64,000 nucleotides of DNA from an uncultured Odoribacter sp. (GTDB lineage: Bacteria; Bacteroidota; Bacteroidia; Bacteroidales; Marinifilaceae), in contig CAJTPD010000002.1 in NCBI GenBank assembly GCA_910578105.1, positions 427,245 through 491,244 of the forward strand, read 5' to 3'. The notes beneath the pieces were generated by a model. That model was not told where the DNA came from. It saw nothing but the letters and a program-made list of their open reading frames with translations, and did no database searches. Positions 23,830 to 31,970 of this stretch are shown piece by piece; position 1 is the stretch's first letter; the number at the start of each line of letters is the position of its first letter. A program made the translations under genes and the position numbers.

Positions 23830-25071
23830 CTATTGCATATTATCTGTTTCCGGACGAAGGAAATACAGTTGCAGGGCTACTGCAACGAGCACGATGGCAC
23901 TCAGCCAGGCAAAACCGAGGCCCAGATTACCTCCGTCAGTCCATTTCCCCAGTAAACCGGTTACCGCTGCACCGGCGAATACGCCGGTCATATTCATGAT
24001 ACCGTACGCTGTTGCTCTTTGTCTGGCAGAGACAAACTGGCACAATATAGGCATATTGTTGGCATCGAAGATACCGTAGCCAATGCCGAAAAGCAAACCT
24101 GCTCCTATTGCACCTGCCATATGATGTCCGAATCCCAGTAACAGTAAAGCGGGGATAGTCATACCGAGACCGATGGCTCCGGTATATACCCGTCCGCGTA
24201 TATTTTTTTGTACCCATTTGTCAGAAAGAATACCTCCGGCAATAACACCGATAAATGAGGATATGGCGATGGTAATGGTGGATAGGGGACCCGCCTCTGC
24301 CATATCCATATTCAGATTTTCCGAAAAAAGAGTCGGGAGCCAGTTTTTTGTTGCCCAACCCGGAAGGCTGGGAGCTGCAAAATAGAACAGAATCACCCAG
24401 AAAGCGATATTGCTGAAAAGTAATGACAGACTTTTCAGTACCGGAGTATGTTCGTCCGGATTCCGGGATTTCCGGATTTTTTGGATGGCAGTATGTTCTT
24501 TATTTTCGTGTAGAAAAAAAATCAGAATAGCGGCATAGGCAATTCCGATAATGCCAAACCAATGGAAGGTTGTATGCCAGGAAGAGGATGCTGCAATGGT
24601 TGCCCCGAAGCCTCCGATGGCTTGTCCGGTATATAAGCCTGTCATGTGTATACCGGTGGCTAAAGAGCGGGATTTCTCCTGATGCCAGTCTGCAATCAGG
24701 GAAAGTCCGGCCGGAATGTATAAAGCTTCACTAATCCCCATGAGGGCGCGTAATCCATATATCTGATTGAATGTAGTGGCATAGCCCATGCTGAAAGTAA
24801 CAGCGGACCATACAAATAAACTACCGACAATCAGCCATTTGCGGTTGAGTCTGTCGGCGATAAGTCCGGCCACAGGACTCATAAAGCCGTAAATCCAGAG
24901 GAATATAGCCATCAACCGTCCAAAATTTGTCGCCGACTGTAATTCTGTGATGTCTATTTGCATAGCATCTTTCATTGTTGACAGCATTTGACGGTCCATA
25001 TAATTTAACAGGGCTACACCCCATAATAATCCGACTATAATCCAGGGATAAATCTTTTTTATGTTCATCAA
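23830..25071 (-). CDS. MFS transporter, probable sugar or sugar-acid permease
   Basis: The 413-residue protein has about 12 hydrophobic helices and the MFS loop-2/3 motif GLIADRLNRKWLIVG. The opening IVGLLWGVALLNYMDRQMLS is typical of the anion:cation symporter (ACS) branch, which carries hexuronates, sialic acid and similar sugar acids. It lies between a ROK regulator and YhcH, so import of an amino-sugar or sialic acid for the deaminase downstream is likely. The exact substrate is unknown. It starts 82 bases downstream of the ROK gene. Confidence 0.85.
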   Translation of the reverse strand: MMNIKKIYPWIIVGLLWGVALLNYMDRQMLSTMKDAMQIDITELQSATNFGRLMAIFLWIYGFMSPVAGLIADRLNRKWLIVGSLFVWSAVTFSMGYATTFNQIYGLRALMGISEALYIPAGLSLIADWHQEKSRSLATGIHMTGLYTGQAIGGFGATIAASSSWHTTFHWFGIIGIAYAAILIFFLHENKEHTAIQKIRKSRNPDEHTPVLKSLSLLFSNIAFWVILFYFAAPSLPGWATKNWLPTLFSENLNMDMAEAGPLSTITIAISSFIGVIAGGILSDKWVQKNIRGRVYTGAIGLGMTIPALLLLGFGHHMAGAIGAGLLFGIGYGIFDANNMPILCQFVSARQRATAYGIMNMTGVFAGAAVTGLLGKWTDGGNLGLGFAWLSAIVLVAVALQLYFLRPETDNMQ

Positions 25072-25153
25072 ATATTTATCTTTATCGTGTCTGTGTCATT
25101 ACTCATTTGAAAATAAACGGTTTCTGAATATTTTCAGACTGGAAACAGACGGA

Positions 25154-26377
25154 TTAGTATAATGAAAAGTTGCTTTCCATATCGTAATACAAATGTTCCA
25201 TAACCAGGCTGAGGGTTCCTAAGATGCAGGAATGGTCAGTCAAAGTGCTGATTTTTATTTCACATTGATTTTTCAGTCGTGTAATGGTATATTTATCAAT
25301 AGCCTGCCGTACTGATGAACTGATGATTTCATTTGCTCCGGTAATTTCTCCTCCGATTACAATCAATTCAGGATTGAAAAGATGAATGAGACTGGCCAAC
25401 GCTTCTCCGATTTTTTCACCGGCTTTTTGTAAAAGTTCTATAGCAAAAATGTCGTCTTGTTTGGCAGCTTGAATAATGGCTGCAAAAGTAAGTTTATTAT
25501 TGCTGAGGGCCGTGGCTTTACCTTCTTTAATGCCCGTCAGAGCGGCTTTGACAATAGCTCTGCCGGAGGCAATGGTTTCCAGACATCCGGCTTTCCCGCA
25601 ATAACAAAGCGTTTCGGGGCCGGAAATCCGTATGTGTCCGAATTCACCTGCCATGCCTTTAAATCCGTTGTATGGCCTTGAATTTAAAATCATTCCGAGA
25701 CCGATACATTCGTTAATATTGACGCATAGTGCATGGGAAGCTCCTTGTGCGGCACCGAATGCGTGTTCTGCCATAGCCATGATGGTTGAGTCATTATCAA
25801 TGAAAATGGGAATATGAAGCATGTCTTCCAGGATCTTCCGGATATTTGTATTTTCAAAATTCAGATAGGTGAAAGAATTACCTTCACTGTCCAATAAACC
25901 CGGAAGGGAAAATCCGGCTACTTTGATTTTTGAGCGTGGAATTTTTAAATCAATCAGGCTTTTTTCTATTTTTATTTTTAAATCCCGGATAATCGTATCA
26001 TTGTCCTGGTGGGCTTCCAGTAGTGAGGGGAAATTTTGTATGCTTCCGATGATTTCTTTCCGTAAATTAAAAATAGCGATTTTCAGATGTTCCCGTCCTA
26101 TGTCTACTCCCATGATATAGGCAGCATCCGGATTCAAAGAAAAGATATGAGGACGTTTTCCTCCGATAGAAGCTCCCTGGCCTTGGTCAATAACCCATCC
26201 TTCTTCAATTAATTCATCAATAATTTTGCTGATGGTCGGGGTGGTCATATTGGTGAGCCTGCAAATTTCCGGTTTGGATAATTCTCCCATTCGGTAGAGG
26301 TCCCCGATGATATTCTTTTTTTGTTGATAACGTTTTTCTTTAAGCCCAGGTAATGAAGTTTTGTTTTCAGTTAGCAT
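25154..26377 (-). CDS. ROK family transcriptional repressor
   Basis: The 407-residue protein has an N-terminal winged helix (about residues 15-75: LSKPEICRLTNMTTPTISKIIDELIEEGW) and a C-terminal ROK sugar-kinase-like domain (about 85-395) with GVDIGREHLKIAIF, the phosphate-binding DNDSTIMAMAEH, and the zinc motif CYCGKAGCLE. NagC and Mlc are of this type and release DNA when they bind their sugar. It is the first gene of the amino-sugar operon and probably represses it and itself. A TATCTTTG promoter box (26398-26405) and an AT-rich near-palindrome (26439-26452) lie upstream. Confidence 0.92.
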   Translation of the reverse strand: MLTENKTSLPGLKEKRYQQKKNIIGDLYRMGELSKPEICRLTNMTTPTISKIIDELIEEGWVIDQGQGASIGGKRPHIFSLNPDAAYIMGVDIGREHLKIAIFNLRKEIIGSIQNFPSLLEAHQDNDTIIRDLKIKIEKSLIDLKIPRSKIKVAGFSLPGLLDSEGNSFTYLNFENTNIRKILEDMLHIPIFIDNDSTIMAMAEHAFGAAQGASHALCVNINECIGLGMILNSRPYNGFKGMAGEFGHIRISGPETLCYCGKAGCLETIASGRAIVKAALTGIKEGKATALSNNKLTFAAIIQAAKQDDIFAIELLQKAGEKIGEALASLIHLFNPELIVIGGEITGANEIISSSVRQAIDKYTITRLKNQCEIKISTLTDHSCILGTLSLVMEHLYYDMESNFSLY

Positions 26378-26397
26378 ATAACCACTTTTTAGTCTTA

Positions 26398-26405
26398 CAA
26401 AGATA
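26398..26405 (-). promoter_or_regulatory. Candidate -7 box of the ROK operon
   Basis: It reads TATCTTTG on the minus strand, 21 bases before the ATG. A TTTG lies 22 bases further upstream, slightly longer than the optimal spacing. Confidence 0.45.
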
Positions 26406-26438
26406 AGAAACTTTATAAAATAATTTCCAAAGTAAGGA

Positions 26439-26452
26439 CTAAATTTATTTAG
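26439..26452. promoter_or_regulatory. AT-rich near-palindrome upstream of the ROK gene
   Basis: CTAAATTTATTTAG is a 14-base near-palindrome about 35 bases upstream of the -7 box. It is a possible operator for the ROK repressor, but low-complexity AT sequence makes chance likely. Confidence 0.25.
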
Positions 26453-26562
26453 GTATTTATATATGTCTTTACATTAATTGTCATTTTTCTTTTTTCGTTC
26501 TGTTTACTCCGGCCTTACAAATAATCATAGGTTTAGTGTAAAGATGTATATCTCCCCTTATT

Positions 26563-27615
26563 TTATGACGTTTGGTTCTGTATTTTTCCTGCGAGTTGCC
26601 CGCAAGCGGCATCGATGTCCTTCCCTTTGCTGTGACGGATATTGACGACCATATTGCAGTTTTCTAAAAATTTGACAAATTCGTCCCTGTTTTTATCGGG
26701 GCTGTGGCTGAAACCTGACCCTCCTACGTCATTGTATTCAATAAGATTGATTTTAACCGGAAATTGGCGGCAATAAGTGGCTAAAGCTTTGGCATCGTCG
26801 AGCCGGTCATTGATGTCTTTTAACAAAAGATATTCGAAAGTGGGTCGTGTTCCTGTTTTTTCTACGAAATATTTAAGGCTTTCAGCAATATCTTTCAAAG
26901 AATAAGTTTTGTTTACCGGCATTAGTGAATTCCGGGTAATTTCTTTTGCCGAATGTAAAGAGACAGCCAGATTAAAGCGGATTCCCTCATCGGCCAATTG
27001 TCTGATTTTTCCCGGAATACCTGCAGTAGAAACGGTAATCCGGTAGGGAGACATTCCTAATCCGTCGGCAGCCGTCAGGCGTTCTATGGCTCTTAATACA
27101 TGGTCATAATTTAAAAGTGGTTCGCCCATGCCCATAAATACAATGTTGGATAATATCATGCCCTGGCTATTTGCAGCTTTTTTGGCCAGGATGACTTGTT
27201 CGAATATTTCACCGGCAGTAAGGTTACGTTTAAAGCCGAGTGTTCCGGTTGCACAGAATTTGCATCCCAGTTTGCATCCAACTTGTGAAGAGACGCATAC
27301 AGTGAATTTTTGGTTGCCGGGAATCAGGACACTTTCAATAATGGAATTATCATAAAGTTTCCAGCTTGTTTTGACGGTGCCGTCCGATGCTGTTTGTGTC
27401 TGGCAGGGGATGAGTTTATCAAAATAGTATGTGTTTTCCAGTAGTTCGCGGGTTTCTTTTGATAAGTTGCTCATTTCATTAAAATCACTTACTCCCCTTT
27501 GCCAGAGCCATTGCCAGATTTGTTTTGCGCGAAAAGCTTTTTCACCGTGACCGGTTAGAAAATCTGTTATGTCTTGCAGGGAAGTTTCCCTGATATTTAT
27601 TTTTTTATGGTTCAT
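26563..27615 (-). CDS. rlmN: Dual-specificity RNA methyltransferase RlmN (23S rRNA A2503/tRNA A37)
   Basis: The ATG at 27615 (MNHKKINIRETSLQDITDFL) was chosen over an in-frame TTG 24 bases upstream that sits inside a promoter box. The 350-residue radical SAM enzyme has the cluster motif CKLGCKFC (CX3CX2C), the GEPLLNY block, and the C-terminal DAACGQLAG with the catalytic cysteine that forms the methylated intermediate. It methylates C2 of adenosine 2503 of 23S rRNA and A37 of some tRNAs. It stands alone between the ROK operon and the divergent S46 peptidase gene. Confidence 0.95.
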   Translation of the reverse strand: MNHKKINIRETSLQDITDFLTGHGEKAFRAKQIWQWLWQRGVSDFNEMSNLSKETRELLENTYYFDKLIPCQTQTASDGTVKTSWKLYDNSIIESVLIPGNQKFTVCVSSQVGCKLGCKFCATGTLGFKRNLTAGEIFEQVILAKKAANSQGMILSNIVFMGMGEPLLNYDHVLRAIERLTAADGLGMSPYRITVSTAGIPGKIRQLADEGIRFNLAVSLHSAKEITRNSLMPVNKTYSLKDIAESLKYFVEKTGTRPTFEYLLLKDINDRLDDAKALATYCRQFPVKINLIEYNDVGGSGFSHSPDKNRDEFVKFLENCNMVVNIRHSKGKDIDAACGQLAGKIQNQTS

Positions 27616-27636
27616 AATTTGCCGATTATTATTTTG

Positions 27637-27644
27637 CAAAGATA
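27637..27644 (-). promoter_or_regulatory. Candidate -7 box for rlmN
   Basis: It reads TATCTTTG on the minus strand, 22 bases before the ATG at 27615. This supports the shorter start. The -33 region is weak. Confidence 0.45.
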
Positions 27645-27966
27645 TAGCTTTTCGCCATATTTGGTTTTACAATTTTATACTCTGTATTTTTCAGGTTGGT
27701 ATTTTAAATTATTTACAATTCCGCAGTGTTTCGTTCTTCACTCAATCGGGAGTTTATTTTTGGAAGTTTTCTTGTTTTTATACAGAAAAATTTCTGTTCT
27801 TGTTAAAATATAGTGAAAATCTGATAAAGAACAGATTTAATTATATATTTGCAGTTATCTTAGTCTGAAACTTATAATAATTTAAAGAAAATGCCTTTTT
27901 GGTTGAAATATTTAAGTTAGAAGGGCGTGGAAAAATTAATTTAAAACAAATACGAATATTACGCAA
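27645..27966. other. Intergenic region between rlmN and the S46 peptidase gene
   Basis: About 320 bases, AT-rich, holding the peptidase promoter (27820-27851) and an untranslated leader of about 110 bases. No RNA gene, repeat or convincing small gene was seen. Confidence 0.6.
27820..27851 (+). promoter_or_regulatory. Candidate promoter of the S46 peptidase gene
   Basis: TCTG (27820-27823), 20 bases, TATATTTG (27844-27851). It predicts a leader of about 110 bases. Confidence 0.55.
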
Positions 27967-30129
27967 ATGAAGAGATTATTAATTATTACAATGGCTCTGT
28001 TGGCAGTGTTTGTTGCCAGAGCGGATGAGGGTATGTGGTTGTTGTCTAAACTGAAGGAACAGAACATAGGAAAGATGCAGCAGATGGGTTTTAAACTGAC
28101 AGCCGAAGATATTTATGATGTGAACAAACCGGGGATAAAGGATGCCATTGTTGGTTTGGGAAATGCCGGACAGCCTTTCCGCCATTTTTGTTCCGGAGAG
28201 TTGATATCGCCTCAGGGGCTTTTGCTGACTAATCATCACTGTGGTTTTAATGCAATACAATCTCATTCGACTGTGGAGCATAATTATTTGCAAAATGGTT
28301 TTTGGGCATATAAAATGGAAGACGAACTGGCCAATCCGGGGATTACCGCTTCTATTCTGGAACGTATGGAAGATGTGACAGAACGGGTAAATGCTGTTTT
28401 GAATGATAACATGAGCAGTGTGGACCGGAGAATGGCTATTGATAGTATATCTAAAATCCTTGTAAAGGAAGCTACTGACGGGAATCAACTTAGCGGCCAG
28501 GTGCAGTCCATGTTTGAAGGAAATCAATTCTTTTTGTTTTTATATACGATTTACAAAGATGTTCGTTTGGTAGGAGCTCCTCCTCAGAGCATGGGAAAAT
28601 TCGGCGGGGATACGGACAATTGGATGTGGCCGCGTCATACTGCTGATTTTTCAATGTTCCGTATTTATACGGCTCCGGACGGAAGTCCTGCAGAATATTC
28701 GAAAGATAATGTTCCTTTGAAGCCGAAACATTATTTGCCGGTATCTGCCAAAGGCGTAAAAGACGGAGATTTTGCCATGATTATGGGTTTTCCGGGTACG
28801 ACAGACCGTTTTACTACCAGTTATGGATTGGAAAATACAATGGATGTTGTGAATGATATCCGTTATAAAGTACGGACGGAAAAGCTGGCAGTGATGCGTA
28901 AGGGAATGCAAAAGGATACGAAAACCCGGATTCAATATGCTTCTAAGTATGCCAGTTGTGCAAATTACTGGAAGTATTCTTTTGAACAGAATAAGGCATT
29001 GAAACAGTTGAAGACGATGGAAAATAAAAAAGCCATTGAACAACAATTTACGGATTGGGTAAATGCAGATGCCGGACGAAAAGAGGTTTACGGAAATGTG
29101 TTGCCGATGATACAAAAGGGATATGCTGATATGAAGGAATATTCCATGGCTATGACTTATCTGAATGAAGCTTTAAGAGGGCCGGAATCTCATGTGTTTG
29201 CTTATCGTGCCGGCAGAATGATTTCTGAACTTTGCAGCAAGGAGAAAAATGCAGAGGAAAAAGCAAATATAAAAGAAGCATTGAAGAAAATGGCCGCCGG
29301 TTTTTATAAAGATTTTAATGCGGAGGTAGATGCCGAATTGTATGCTGTGTTATTTAGGATATACAATGAGCATGTTGCGCCTGAATTACATCCGGAGATT
29401 ATTGATTTTATCAACAAGAAGTATAAAGGTGATTATAATAAGTTTGCATCTGATTTGAGAAAGAATTCTGTTTTTATGGATGAAGCTGTTTTTAACAATT
29501 TTATAGAACATCCGGATTGCAAGAAAATGGAAAAGGATTTGGCTTATCGTGCCGGGAAATCCTATTTCGAATTATGGGTACAATTGTCTGCCTATGCCAG
29601 TGAAATGCAGGAGAAAATCAGTCAGGGAGACCGTCTTTTTGTGCGTGGTTTGATGGAAATGCAGCCGGAAAAAGCATGGGCACCGAATGCGAATTCCACA
29701 ATTCGTCTGACTTATGGAAAAGTAGGCAGTTATAAACCCAGAGATGCTGTTTTCTATGACTATTATACTACTTTAAACGGTGTGATTGCAAAAGAAGGGC
29801 CAAAAGGAGGAGAATTTGAAGTGCCTGAACGTTTGAAAGAATTGTATACCCGGAAAGACTTTGCTCCTTATGGTGAGGGAAATCTGAATGTTAATTTTAT
29901 TACAGATAATGATATTACCGGAGGGAATAGTGGTTCCGGTGTTATCAATGCAGAAGGCCATCTGATAGGAACTGCTTTTGACGGTAATTCAGAAGCTATG
30001 TCGGGAGATATTGATTTTGAAGAGAATCTGCAGAGGTGTATCAACTTGGATACCCGTTATATGTTGTGGATTGTAGATAAATATGCGGGTGCAAAAAATC
30101 TGATTGATGAAATGACTATTGTAAAATAA
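27967..30129 (+). CDS. S46 family dipeptidyl-peptidase (DPP7/DPP11 type)
   Basis: The 720-residue protein has a signal peptide (MKRLLIITMALLAVFVARAD) and the S46 chymotrypsin-like catalytic parts: TNHHCGF near residues 88-94, DNWMWPRHTADFS, and the nucleophile in GGNSGSGV, which counts to Ser655. S46 enzymes release dipeptides from oligopeptide N-termini in the periplasm and feed amino-acid fermentation. From the Porphyromonas enzymes, the residue two after the conserved Phe (Phe671, then 673 in DPP11) sets P1 preference: Arg in DPP11 (acidic P1), Gly in DPP7 (hydrophobic P1). Here it is Phe671-Asp672-Gly673, suggesting DPP7-like specificity. Confidence 0.92.
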   Translation: MKRLLIITMALLAVFVARADEGMWLLSKLKEQNIGKMQQMGFKLTAEDIYDVNKPGIKDAIVGLGNAGQPFRHFCSGELISPQGLLLTNHHCGFNAIQSHSTVEHNYLQNGFWAYKMEDELANPGITASILERMEDVTERVNAVLNDNMSSVDRRMAIDSISKILVKEATDGNQLSGQVQSMFEGNQFFLFLYTIYKDVRLVGAPPQSMGKFGGDTDNWMWPRHTADFSMFRIYTAPDGSPAEYSKDNVPLKPKHYLPVSAKGVKDGDFAMIMGFPGTTDRFTTSYGLENTMDVVNDIRYKVRTEKLAVMRKGMQKDTKTRIQYASKYASCANYWKYSFEQNKALKQLKTMENKKAIEQQFTDWVNADAGRKEVYGNVLPMIQKGYADMKEYSMAMTYLNEALRGPESHVFAYRAGRMISELCSKEKNAEEKANIKEALKKMAAGFYKDFNAEVDAELYAVLFRIYNEHVAPELHPEIIDFINKKYKGDYNKFASDLRKNSVFMDEAVFNNFIEHPDCKKMEKDLAYRAGKSYFELWVQLSAYASEMQEKISQGDRLFVRGLMEMQPEKAWAPNANSTIRLTYGKVGSYKPRDAVFYDYYTTLNGVIAKEGPKGGEFEVPERLKELYTRKDFAPYGEGNLNVNFITDNDITGGNSGSGVINAEGHLIGTAFDGNSEAMSGDIDFEENLQRCINLDTRYMLWIVDKYAGAKNLIDEMTIVK

Positions 30130-30160
30130 TATTTTGATTCTGGAACTAAAACCAATGATT

Positions 30161-31183
30161 ATGAAAAATTTAGATTGGAGTCAGTTGTCTTTTGGATATT
30201 CAAAGACTGATTATAATGTTCGTTGTTGCTATAAAGATGGTAAATGGAGTGCTCCTGAGGTGAGCGATTCTGAAATGCTGAGTATCCATATGGCTTCTAC
30301 TTGTTTGCATTATGGGCAGGAGGCTTTTGAAGGTATGAAAGCTTTTCGGGGTAAAGATGGTAAAATCCGTCTTTTCCGTTGTGAGGAGAATGCAAAGCGT
30401 ATGCTGAGCTCTGCTGAATATGTCATGATGCAGGCTCCGTCGGTTGAATTGTTTACTGAAGCGGTGGTAAAAGCCATTGAATTAAATAAGGAATATGTTC
30501 CACCTTATGAATCGGGAGCCAGCTTGTATATCCGTCCTTTGTTGATTGGTGTCGGTGCCCAGATGGGTGTGGCTCCGGCTAAAGAATATCTGTTTGTGGT
30601 ATTTGTGGCACCGGTTGGACCGTATTTCAAGGCAGGTTTCAAACCGACGAAAGTAATGTTGGAACGCCACTATGACCGGGCAGCTCCTAACGGCACAGGA
30701 CATATTAAAGTAGGTGGCAATTATGCTGCAGGTATGCGGTCGGGGGAAGTTGCCCATCAGAAAGGGTATTCTACAGCGATATTCTTAGATTCAAAGGAAA
30801 AGAAATATATCGATGAATGCGGACCGGCAAACTTTTTCGGTATTAAGGACAACACCTATATCACTCCGTTCTCACATACGATTTTGCCTTCCATTACCAA
30901 TGCCAGTCTGATGATTCTGGCGGAAGATATGGGTTTGAAAGTGGAACGTCGTCACATACCGGTAGAAGAACTGGAAACATTCGAAGAGGCCGGAGCTTGC
31001 GGTACTGCTGCAGTAATCAGCCCCATCGGACAAATTGATGATATCGAAAACAATAGAAGTATCAAATTTGGTCAGCCGGATGTTCCGGGAGAATGGTGTA
31101 CGAAGTTGTATAACCGTTTGCGGGCTATTCAATATGGAGATGAGGCTGATAAATTCGGCTGGGTGAAAGTCTTGGATTTTTGA
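30161..31183 (+). CDS. ilvE: Branched-chain amino acid aminotransferase
   Basis: The ATG at 30161 (MKNLDWSQLSFGYSKTDYNV) gives a 340-residue protein aligned with the usual start of this class; an upstream in-frame TTG and an ATG at 30155 are alternatives. It is a fold-type IV PLP enzyme moving amino groups between Leu, Ile or Val and 2-oxoglutarate. Visible blocks are HYGQEAFEGMKAFRG, the PLP-lysine region GTGHIKVGGNYAAG, DECGPANFFG, and the late EEAGACGTAAVISP. The gene follows the S46 peptidase after about 30 bases, so peptide breakdown and branched-chain metabolism may share a transcript. Confidence 0.93.
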   Translation: MKNLDWSQLSFGYSKTDYNVRCCYKDGKWSAPEVSDSEMLSIHMASTCLHYGQEAFEGMKAFRGKDGKIRLFRCEENAKRMLSSAEYVMMQAPSVELFTEAVVKAIELNKEYVPPYESGASLYIRPLLIGVGAQMGVAPAKEYLFVVFVAPVGPYFKAGFKPTKVMLERHYDRAAPNGTGHIKVGGNYAAGMRSGEVAHQKGYSTAIFLDSKEKKYIDECGPANFFGIKDNTYITPFSHTILPSITNASLMILAEDMGLKVERRHIPVEELETFEEAGACGTAAVISPIGQIDDIENNRSIKFGQPDVPGEWCTKLYNRLRAIQYGDEADKFGWVKVLDF

Positions 31184-31222
31184 TATTGAAATTAGTTTTC
31201 ATAAGAAAGGGCTGTTCCGTAA

Positions 31223-31810
31223 TCAATGCGGTTCAGTCCTTTTCATGTATAAAATGATTATCAGCAGGTTTAGATGACCTAAGTGGTTTTTAAGAAAACG
31301 GATAGCATTTTTTTTGTGGCTTTTGATTGTTTCGATCGAAAGGCCCAGATGTCGGGCAATTTCTTCATTACTTTTGCCATCCACATACAATAATATTACT
31401 TCCTGTGCACGAGGCGGTAATTTGCCGATGGTCATATAAAGTTCGCGGTACACTTCTTCCTGAAAAGAAGAAAAAGCCGTTTGTTGTTTTTCGTATGAAA
31501 TTTGTTGAAGATATTTATTTTCAACGCTCCGGTGTTTCCAATAATTAATGCAACGATTGAAAACTGCTTCATAAAGATAGGCTTTCAGGCCCGAAAGCGA
31601 ATAGTATTGTTTTTGGTTTTGCCAGATTTCGATAAAAACTTCCTGTACGATGTCTTCCGCTACTTTGGGATTGTCAAGCCTCCGTTCGGCAAAAATTACT
31701 AAATAACTGTAGAACTGCCGGAACAGTTCATGAAAGGCTTCTTCTGATTTAGTATTCAGACGGAGTAAAAAATCTTTCTCTTCGGTTATTGGAATAAAAG
31801 GCACTGACAT
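31223..31810 (-). CDS. ECF sigma-70 factor of the M64/SusC locus
   Basis: The 195-residue sigma factor has region 2 (YSYLVIFAERRLDNPKVAED, then IVQEVFIEIWQNQ) and region 4 (LPPRAQEVILLYVDGKSNEE followed by IARHLGLSIETIKSHKKNAI). It belongs to the FecI-like Bacteroidota group whose activity is held by a membrane FecR protein. Its likely partner is the FecR at 42461-43618, some 11 kb away at the other end of the same locus. It has its own consensus promoter (31846-31876) and is separated from the operon by a strong terminator (31882-31933). It converges on ilvE. Confidence 0.9.
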   Translation of the reverse strand: MSVPFIPITEEKDFLLRLNTKSEEAFHELFRQFYSYLVIFAERRLDNPKVAEDIVQEVFIEIWQNQKQYYSLSGLKAYLYEAVFNRCINYWKHRSVENKYLQQISYEKQQTAFSSFQEEVYRELYMTIGKLPPRAQEVILLYVDGKSNEEIARHLGLSIETIKSHKKNAIRFLKNHLGHLNLLIIILYMKRTEPH

Positions 31811-31845
31811 CGGGCGGTATTTCTCGGTAATATGGACTTGTGTTA

Positions 31846-31876
31846 CAAAATTATAAATTGTCTGTTACTTTTCAAA
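31846..31876 (-). promoter_or_regulatory. Consensus promoter of the ECF sigma gene
   Basis: On the minus strand: TTTG (31876-31873), exactly 19 bases, TAATTTTG (31853-31846). A full housekeeping match, so this sigma gene need not be autoregulated. Confidence 0.75.
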
Positions 31877-31881
31877 TAATT

Positions 31882-31933
31882 TTATTCCGACCCTTTACCG
31901 ATTTTATCAAGAATCGGTAAAAGGACGGAATAA
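31882..31933 (-). terminator. Hairpin ending the SusC/D-M64 operon
   Basis: Two 22-base arms (31882-31903 and 31912-31933) match at 20 of 22 positions around an 8-base loop; cores TTTACCGATT / AATCGGTAAA. It lies 37 bases after the M64 peptidase stop and directly before the sigma promoter, so it isolates the sigma gene from the operon. Confidence 0.8.
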
Positions 31934-31970
31934 GATGGTTAACTATAATATTTAGCCGGATAGTTATACT

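Noticed and set aside
28651..29115. Long open frames on the strand opposite real genes (for example 28651-29115 minus, 14707-15165 minus, 62305-62949 minus)
   Set aside because: They lie wholly inside well-supported genes, lack start context and show no recognisable protein features.
31199..31245. Terminator between ilvE and the ECF sigma gene
   Set aside because: The possible stem is short, interrupted and has a long loop; not convincing.
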